A stretch of 64,000 nt of DNA from Flaccisagitta enflata (lineage: Eukaryota; Chaetognatha; Sagittoidea; Aphragmophora): contig OZ231126.1 of assembly GCA_965153355.1 (NCBI GenBank), forward strand, positions 5,022,001-5,086,000, in the 5' to 3' direction. The translations under genes and the position numbers were made by a program. The notes beneath the pieces were generated by a model, which was given only the letters and a program-made list of their open reading frames with translations, was not told the origin of the DNA and ran no database searches. Positions 57,441-64,000 of the stretch are shown here, in pieces; position 1 is the stretch's first letter; each line of letters begins with the position of its first letter.

Positions 57441-57827
57441 CGTTTTCTACTCATGTTGTACAGGCAAAACCTCAGAACACTCGCTGCTTAGGTGAAGCTT
57501 AACCTTAGCAAGATCTTTTTCTGTAAATTTTTTTTTTTCTTTATTCAGTGCTAGAAAATTCTGTCACATTTCAGGATGAAAAAAAGAAAATCTTCACTAG
57601 AATTCTTTTGTATAGCCTATTTAAGCAAGTATTTTGACCAGCTAAACCTAAGACTGAAAATGAACAAGTGTAAACACAACAATTTGAAAAGTGAGGTTGA
57701 CAGTCTGATATGTTGGACAATTGCTTAATCATTCATTCCCAATGCTTATCTGTTCAACCAAAATATGTGGAAATGAACTTTAATGAAGATTTATTTCTTG
57801 TAGTTATGGAGAATTCATGTTAAAGAT
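57441..57827. other. No gene seen
   Basis: AT-rich spacer. Confidence 0.5.
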
Positions 57828-58052
57828 CTTTTTAGTCGCGTGCTACGCGACTCTACACCCCGCTTTGTCGGTCCGTCGGTCCGTCCGTCGGTCCGTCCGT
57901 CCGTCCGTCTGTCCGTCGGTCCGTCACACTTTACTTTTTCGGCGTTAATGGGGTTTTTGGCGATACCGCTCCTGCCCAAATGCTCCACTGACCTCAAATA
58001 TGGCCCCTGCCCACCCGCACGCGACTGGGGTAGCCGTGTATCCGGCCTTGTT
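57828..58052 (-). mobile_element. Hairpin-family element, best-preserved short copy
   Basis: TTTTTAGTCGCG-TGCTA-CGCGACTC hairpin, CGGTCCGTCC core, TCACACTTTACTTTTTCGGC, then GGCCCCTGCCCACCCGCACG, CGACTGGGGTAGCC and GTATCCGGCCTTGTT. In element sense this gives a 5' AACAAGGCC end, a GC-rich 5' block, a tandem core, a 3' stem-loop and an A-run. That layout is most like non-autonomous Helentron/HINE (DINE-1-type) elements; a SINE-like origin is the alternative. No RNA polymerase III boxes or coding sequence are seen. Confidence 0.8.
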
Positions 58053-59292
58053 AGATGAAAAAAGCTCCATGCAATTTGCTAATCTATAAGTTGCACTCCT
58101 GAGTTAACGTGCTACTTGACGATGACTTCATTGTCTAAACAGTAAGCCACAAATGGCTGATTTATCAGTTTGGTACGAACAAAGGAAATTAAACAAAACA
58201 GAATGGGTCAGTTTTAAATAAATCTATTCTACATTAAAAACATCTACAACTACGTGCACAGTCTCGTATCAATTATCAAAGTACAATGCAACGCTCTGAG
58301 ATTCACAATATACGTAAACAATTGAAAAAAATAACTTATTTCATTTCAAGAAATTAGAAATCAAGTAAACGGACTCATGGAATGGGAGAATGAGAGAAAG
58401 GTTGTTGGTCCATGAAATTGGATTATTTAATATTCATGAATATATGATAACATGTGGCTTTAAAGAAAAGACTCTGTTTGGGAATTCAAGGCTGGGATAA
58501 TATGTACGTCTTTAAAGAGTGATCTAGTCATGGGTGAGACAATAAGTAAAGAATTGAAAACATGAAACATGAAAGAACAGCGTTGAGGATCAGTTAGTAT
58601 TCCGGCAAGAAATAAGACAAAGTATGATGTAAATCAGAAAATGATATGACAAGGAAATCAATTCAAAATGATTGTATGTATATTCTCTCTAATTTTTTGG
58701 TGACTGTAAACGCAACCTCTGGATTTTATTCTCAAAAAACGCATCCAGCTCAGCGTACAGACTCATCAGCCCATTTGCAATTTTTTTTGCAATTTTCTTA
58801 CGCAATTTTTTCTAAAAATACAAACACGGATGATATGTTTATCATGGATACAACTTACAAGTTATGGATCGTAAAATCTATGGATCATAAAATTTTCAAT
58901 TCATGATTTCTCTCCAACATCATTAAAAGTTGACATTTAGAATTCCAACCTTCAAAAGAAAAGTTAATGAAACTTTTTCCCACATCTTTTCCCAAAGGAG
59001 ACTTCTCCTCAAATGTCTCCTTTTGATTTTTGTCACAAAAATAATCACTTCGTTAACAACTCCCTGCGGCTTTAAAGCTATCTCCTGCAACGTCTCCTTG
59101 AGTCTCAAAAATACTTTTCCCCAAACACAAAAATATCTCTCAATTTGTCTCCTTGCGTGTGTTGCGTCTCAAATGATGGCTTCCCAAACATCTCACGTCA
59201 GCGTCTCCTCACATTGGTGTCTCCTTGTGACTCAAAAGATGTCTCTCAGAATGTCTCTTTGCGTCTCAAAAGACGTCTTCTCAAACGTCTCC
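58053..59292. other. No gene; GTCTC-rich stretch near the right end
   Basis: 58900-59290 has imperfect CGTCTCCT(T/C)-containing repeats (many GTCTC, TTGCGTCTCAAAA) that lie directly downstream of the gene ending at 59293 and may be its 3' untranslated region. The rest is AT-rich without exons. Confidence 0.5.
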
Positions 59293-59510
59293 TCACGTCG
59301 GCGTCTCCTCGCCCTGCGACAAGGCCTTGATCACTTGTTCCAATTCTTGTTTGACAGTGACTCTGTCCGAAGCGCTCTCTGTCGTCGCTGATATGCAACT
59401 CATGCCATTTGTTTCCATCGCAGTTGGCTCCAATTTGAAGCGCAAAGTGGCAGCGTTGATTTCTTGATGCGATCCCGGAGATCCTCCGCGGCCATCGACT
59501 ACTTGACCAT
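59293..59510 (-). CDS. Coiled-coil gene terminal exon e
   Basis: TTATCCAG|ATGGTC completes an Asp codon with exon d; stop TGA at 59293-59295. The tail includes Val-Lys-Gln-Glu-Leu-Glu-Gln-Val-Ile-Lys. Confidence 0.7.
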
Positions 59511-60561
59511 CTGGATAATTTGATTGCAAATGAATGAAGAACTTAATGGATGGATGGATGGATGGATTGATTGGTTTATGGGTGAATGATTGGATAATGA
59601 AATAAATGAATGATTACATGGTTAACTGAGTGAAGGAATGAATGAATGAATGAATGAATGAATGAATGAATGAATGAATGAATGATTTAGGCATAAAAGA
59701 ATGAATGGATGCATAGGTATATAAAAGGATGGATAAATGGATGGATGGCAAGATAGTTGATCTTATAGGTACAAGGGTAAATGACAGAGAGAGAGAGTCA
59801 GAGAGTATGGTTTGAGTCCTCACCAAGAGATCCCTCGTCATCATTAGAATCTTCTACTTCATGAGGAGCTCCACTTTGTTGCATCAATTCCAGATATCTG
59901 AAAATTCAATTATAATTTACATGGTGATGGGTTCAGAAGGCCTTCTTCCATTTATTTCTGTTTAATAGGGACACTGTTCCGTTTCTCATAAAACAAGCCC
60001 AACCGGGCAACGATGCGTCCAGGCTGTGTCTTTGCGTGTATTGATCATGTGATATATATGGAGAGACAGATGGACGAACAGATGGGTGGAATGACTTAAT
60101 ATGTTAGTTGATCATTTTTTTTCAGTAAAGGATCTCAACGCGGCCAAAAACAGCTGAGAAACGCGGTTTTAGCACTTGCGTAACGGACGGACCGACGGAC
60201 GACGGGCGACGGACCAACCGACGGACAGACCCTCTTAAAGAGATGCGAGGACGCATCTAAAAATGCAACTACAGAGCGGCAATGAAAGCAGAGTCAATTT
60301 GAAAATTTATCTATTCAGTGACTTTAATAAACAGTAAATGAAGGACTTTACAATGATTTTTAGGTAAGGAATAAAGCAAAATAATGATTATGAATTTATG
60401 ATTACCTGTAAATTCCATGTCTCTGGAAAATGTCTTGTTGTTCTATGAACAATTCTCGCGAACGTCGTTTTAATGTCTCCATCTCTAATTCAATCGAGTC
60501 CACCTAAAGATACATTCAAGATGTTAAAAACATGTTGAGGTTGTTGGTGTCGTTGCTGTCG

Positions 60562-60651
<90 letters not shown>

Positions 60652-60827
60652 TTGTTGTTGTTGTTGCCGCTTTTGTCGTTGTTGTTGTTGTTGACTTTTT
60701 GTCATTGTTGTTTAATCTTTTTTTTGTTATTGTGGTTTTTGTTGTTGTTGTGGTTGTTGTTGTTTTTTGTTGCTGTTGTTAGGGTTTTATTGTTTTTTGT
60801 TTTTGTTGTTTGTTGTTTTTGTTGTTC

Positions 60828-60923
<96 letters not shown>

Positions 60924-60926
60924 TTT

Positions 60927-60966
<40 letters not shown>

Positions 60967-60992
60967 GGTTGTGGTTGTGGTTGTGGTTGTGG

Positions 60993-61042
<50 letters not shown>

Positions 61043-61878
61043 GCTTTTTTTTTTTTTGTTTTTTTGTTTTTTTTTCTATTTCGCTTATATTTACCTTTAC
61101 CGAGGAGTGTGGTTTCCTTGTTTCCATTTCCAATTGTTGTTTGAGATCATCTAATTCATTTTGATTGTCGTGGATTTCATTTGTGATATCAACGAGACGA
61201 TCCTCAACTTCCTTGGGCAATTTTGGAGGCGAGATCCCAGCTGAAGTGATAATGAGTGAAGTGGCAAAGGGCAAGAAGGGGTAGGGGCAGTGAATTGAGC
61301 AGGGGATAAGAAGTGTGGAAGTAATACAAGAAATAATGGTAGCTTTGTAACCCAGTGTCTCTGTGACTGAGCAACTGAGGGCCAGAGCGACTGAGCGCCT
61401 AAGCAACTGAACAAATGAAAGCCAGAGTTGAGCGACTGAGTGACTGAGCGACTTGTTCTACTGACCAGAGTTGGGAGAACTTATGTCGTGACTGTCGGAA
61501 TCGACAGTCACACCCCATGGTGTCGGTCACTCGACATCATGGTCAAAAACCGTCACGACCTACTGACTGACAGACAGAGGAAAAGGTGAAAAAAAAGAGG
61601 GAGCGACAGAACTAGAGCAATCACTTGTAATTTCATGATCGAGATACAGTGCAAAGAAAAACATAAGTTAGCCAAACTTTCTAATCCACATTGAGAAACA
61701 TCATCAGAAGCCTCTGATGATGTTTCCCAAAGTGGATTCAGAAATCTAGGCTAACTGATCTGTTTTGCTTTGCACTGTATCTCCATCATGAAATTACAAG
61801 TGATTGTTCTAGTTCTACTACCGGTGCTTGCAATGACGATTTGCTAAGAAAGAGACAGACTTATGACTTTTTATATTC

Positions 61879-61959
<81 letters not shown>

Positions 61960-62941
61960 ACTCAATCCTGGATCACCTACAATTTTTTTTTCTTGCTCAC
62001 TGACAAGATTCTCTCCTAGTCTGTTTGCTTCTATTCTTGTTCCATATCGCTATTTTAAACCATTTTTTTTTCAGCATGTCTTTTTTTTTTCAGCATGTCT
62101 TTTTCAGCATGTCTTTAAAAGGTTGTGTCTGTTGGTTGTTTAGTTGGTTGGTTGGTCAGTTGGAAATGCTTTCATTCTACTATCCGAATGGCGCCTATGA
62201 TAGCCTACTTAGCCTTGTTTTCTTTTGTTGGAGATAATCCTTTCATGAGGCTTTCAAACAATGCAGGATACACGGCCAATTAGTAGTCACTTGCGTGTTG
62301 GCAGGGGCAGTTATGAGGATTGACAGAAGCTGTACACGGTAGAGCAGGGGCTGTGATCTGGCAAGGCAGGGGCAGTGATGCATAGAAATTTCTAGACTAA
62401 AAAGTGGAAGAAAACTACCATCTAATTACTAAATTGTTTCTCACAAAAAGGGAAAATGTTACAAGCGCATCATTCTTTCATTCATTCATTCATTCATTCA
62501 TTCATTCATTCATTCATTCATTCATTCATTCATTCATTCATTCATTCATCAATTCATTCATTCATTCATACAACCTTTGTTTATACGCAAAGCATATATC
62601 AGTAACATATGTAAACTGAGACAGAATGAGAACCAAAAACATGTTTTACAGTCTGCTGCATACTGTAGAAACAAAATGGAAATGGCATGACGGCAACGAC
62701 ATTTAGCAGTGACGATGTCGAAACTTACAACAAGACATTTAAGGGAAACGAAACTTTTGATGACCAATTGGTTTTTAGCTAGTGTCGATGATCTCTACTA
62801 CTGACTCACTAAGCTACCAAGGCGATATAACACTTACCCTGAGTCGGCGGCGGATTTTCAGCGGCATCTTCATTGAAAAATCCAGTTTCGCCTTTGAATC
62901 TTTTGGCTTCATTCTCAATTTTCTCGACGTAGTTTTGTCCT
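59293..62941 (-). CDS. Unidentified coiled-coil gene, last five exons
   Basis: Five minus-strand exons join in phase: 62941-62838 (34 codons, Gly-Gln-Asn-Tyr-Val-Glu start, ending Pro-Pro-Pro-Thr-Gln), 61240-61095 (Pro-Lys-Leu-Pro-Lys-Glu-Val-Glu then a heptad-like helix), 60503-60406 (a second charged helix rich in Glu/Arg), 59897-59824 (acidic) and 59510-59293 (terminal, ending Glu-Glu-Thr-Pro-Thr). Together they give the C-terminal ~215 residues of a hydrophilic, coiled-coil, probably cytoplasmic or nuclear protein. I do not recognise the family. Upstream exons lie beyond 62941, possibly off the window. The introns carry long TTG, CT and TTCA microsatellites. Confidence 0.7.
59632..59681. 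repeat. (GAAT)n microsatellite
   Basis: About 12 GAAT units, within a wider GGAT/GAAT-rich intron. Confidence 0.9.
59824..59897 (-). CDS. Coiled-coil gene exon d
   Basis: TTTTCAG|ATATCTGG to CTTG|GTGAGG, 74 bp; completes an Arg codon with exon c. Acidic Asp-Asp-Glu-Gly ending. Confidence 0.75.
60130..60262 (+). mobile_element. Hairpin-family element, AGATGCG subfamily
   Basis: CAGCTGAGAAACGCGGTTTT start, CGGACGGACCGACGGAC core, and AGATGCG-AGGA-CGCATCT with AAAAA at 60241-60262. The stem differs at two pairs from AGTCGCG/CGCGACT, with both sides changed. Confidence 0.65.
60406..60503 (-). CDS. Coiled-coil gene exon c
   Basis: ATCTTTAG|GTGGAC to TACAG|GTAATC, 98 bp, no stop. Helical: Ile-Glu-Leu-Glu-Met-Glu then Lys-Arg-Arg-Ser-Arg-Glu-Leu. 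Confidence 0.75.
60556..61072. repeat. (TTG)n microsatellites in an intron
   Basis: Two long TTG tracts (about 60556-60676 and 60823-61044), the second containing a TGGTTG sub-block, ending in T-runs 25-50 bp from the splice donor of exon b. Confidence 0.9.
61095..61240 (-). CDS. Coiled-coil gene exon b
   Basis: CACTTCAG|CTGGG; two phase-0 donors are possible, AAG|GTAAAT at 61095 or TCG|GTAAAG at 61101, differing by two codons. It encodes an amphipathic helix with regular Leu/Ile spacing. Confidence 0.75.
61608..61817. mobile_element. Palindromic MITE, about 210 bp
   Basis: AGAACTAGAGCAATCACTTG and the inverse at the other end (right arm AGAACTAGAACAATCACTTG); the centre is CATCATCAGA-agcc-TCTGATGATG. 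Confidence 0.75.
61883..61955. repeat. (CT)n microsatellite
   Basis: About 36 CT units in the intron between exons a and b. Confidence 0.95.
62258..62390 (+). mobile_element. Decayed hairpin-family fragment
   Basis: GCAGGATACACGGCCAATTA, CACTTGCGTGTTGGCAGGGG, then unrelated sequence; only the left end is present. Confidence 0.4.
62474..62572. repeat. (TTCA)n microsatellite
   Basis: About 24 TTCA units with one interruption near 62548. Confidence 0.9.
62838..62941 (-). CDS. Coiled-coil gene exon a
   Basis: TTCCATTCAG|A...CAGG|GTAAGT; 104 bp, entering in phase 2 and leaving in phase 1. Confidence 0.75.
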
Positions 62942-63179
62942 CTGAATGGAATAACATCAAATGTAAGGAATAACATCAAATGGAATTGAAACAGAATAAG
63001 CCTGAAATAATGACTTTGTTGACTGTTGAGAGTGAAATGCCATGTGGGACCTTAACTGTTTTTTTTTATTGGATTAAGAAAAGACGTACAATACTTCTTG
63101 AATTTCCATAAAATATTCTTAAATAACAGTACCTAGTATCTCTTGTCTCTTTTATTGGGAGTAACTCTTTACTACATAT
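62942..63179. other. No further exon seen
   Basis: AT-rich intron or spacer upstream of exon a. Confidence 0.4.
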
Positions 63180-64000
63180 TTTTAACCTGGAACGGCCTTT
63201 TGAGTATTGGTATCCACTTTCTCTGACCACTTGTCTTGCCAGTGGGAATAAATCTTCATTGTATACTTATGTACATATTGTGTACTTGTGTTACAAAAGG
63301 AATACTTTACCTGGAATGGCCTTTTGAGAACTGATATCCACTTTCTCTGACCACTTGTCTTGCAAGTCGGAATAAGATTGTCTTGTGTAATTTACCTGAA
63401 ATTCCCTTTTGAGTATTGATATCCACTTTCTCTGACCACTTGTCTTGCAGGTGGGAAAAGATTTTCATTGTGTACTTATGTGTATATTGTGTATTTGTAT
63501 TACAAGTGGAAATATTTTACCTGGAATGGCCTTTTGAGTATTGATACCCACTTTCTCTGACCACTTGTCTTATAAGTGGGAATAATCTTCATTGTATACT
63601 TATGTGCATATTGTAAACTTGTATAACAAGTGGAAATACGTTACCTTAAATGCTGTTTTGAGTATTGATATCCACTTTCTCTGACCACTTGTCTTGCAGG
63701 TGGGAAAAGATTTTCATTGTGTACTTATGTGTATATTGAGTACTTGTATTACAAGTGGAAATACTTTACCTGGAATGGCCTTTTGAGTATTGATATCCCC
63801 TTTCTCTGACCACTTGTCTTGCAAGTGGGAACAAGTCTGTATTGTGCAATTTACCTGAAATTCCCTTTTGAGTATTGATATCCACTTTCTCTGACCACTT
63901 GTCTTGCAGGTGGGAAAAGATTTTCATTGTGTACTTATGTGTATATTGTGTATTTGTATCAGAAGTGGAAATACTTTACCTGGAATGGCCTTTTGAGTAT
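63180..64000. repeat. Satellite with alternating ~123-bp and ~87-bp units
   Basis: The block TACCTGGAATGGCCTTTTGA, then ATTGATATCCACTTTCTCTG and ACCACTTGTCTTGC, recurs at about 63187, 63308, 63396, 63518, 63642, 63767, 63853 and 63977. Spacings are about 121, 88, 122, 124, 125, 86 and 124 bp: the short units lack the ATTGTGTACTTATGTGTATA segment. The array runs off the right edge. Confidence 0.85.

Noticed and set aside
57828-58052. tRNA-derived SINE interpretation of the hairpin family
   Set aside because: The A-run end fits, but no A-box or B-box promoter could be found and the tandem core plus inverted ends fit a Helentron/HINE-like element better. Not fully excluded.

Overview
The window looks like AT-rich, repeat-laden nuclear DNA of a metazoan. 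The evidence is spliced genes with GT-AG introns, an XK-related (XKR) scramblase-type membrane protein, a NACHT (STAND NTPase) protein, a C2H2 zinc-finger gene, and a broad eukaryotic transposon load: BEL/Pao LTR element, LINEs, Penelope-like, Tc1, hAT, foldback and Helitron-like elements. I cannot name the species. The NACHT gene and transposon mix would suit an early-branching or invertebrate animal, but that is inference.

Layout. 1-1336: 5' end of a BEL/Pao copy that continues off the left edge. 1337-8456: gene-free, with MITEs, inverted repeats, microsatellites and three copies of a hairpin-ended dispersed family. 8457-20647: one plus-strand gene coding for XKR membrane helices, an extra membrane helix, an SRCR-like domain, a Cys-rich region and an 18-bp coding repeat. 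It is split in its long 3' exon by an antisense 8.5-kb BEL/Pao element (10355-18856) with a 5-bp target duplication; the reading frame is open and in phase across the empty site. 20648-29338: LINE 3' ends, several TA-flanked MITEs and palindromes. 29339-39292: a ~5-kb tandem duplication (two near-identical units) with TTG/AAC/CT microsatellites, a decayed Penelope-like GIY-YIG fragment and minisatellites. 39357-40840: minus-strand zinc-finger gene with one or two in-frame stops. 41800-44330: Tc1 remnant cut by a dispersed element whose core has expanded into a ~2-kb satellite, itself hit by a hAT-type MITE. 45388-47841: single-exon NACHT protein, minus strand. 48117-58052: more dispersed-family copies, a 3.2-kb element with ~0.7-kb inverted arms, and another palindrome. 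59293-62941: the last five exons of an unidentified minus-strand coiled-coil gene with microsatellite-filled introns. 63180-64000: a satellite running off the right edge.

The genes do not form a pathway; they are independent host genes separated by mobile DNA. Three points stand out: the XKR-SRCR gene and its disruption by a non-autonomous BEL/Pao element; a dispersed Helitron/HINE-like family whose terminal hairpin changes sequence between subfamilies while keeping its pairing; and nested insertions whose empty site is preserved in the opposite arm of a palindrome.
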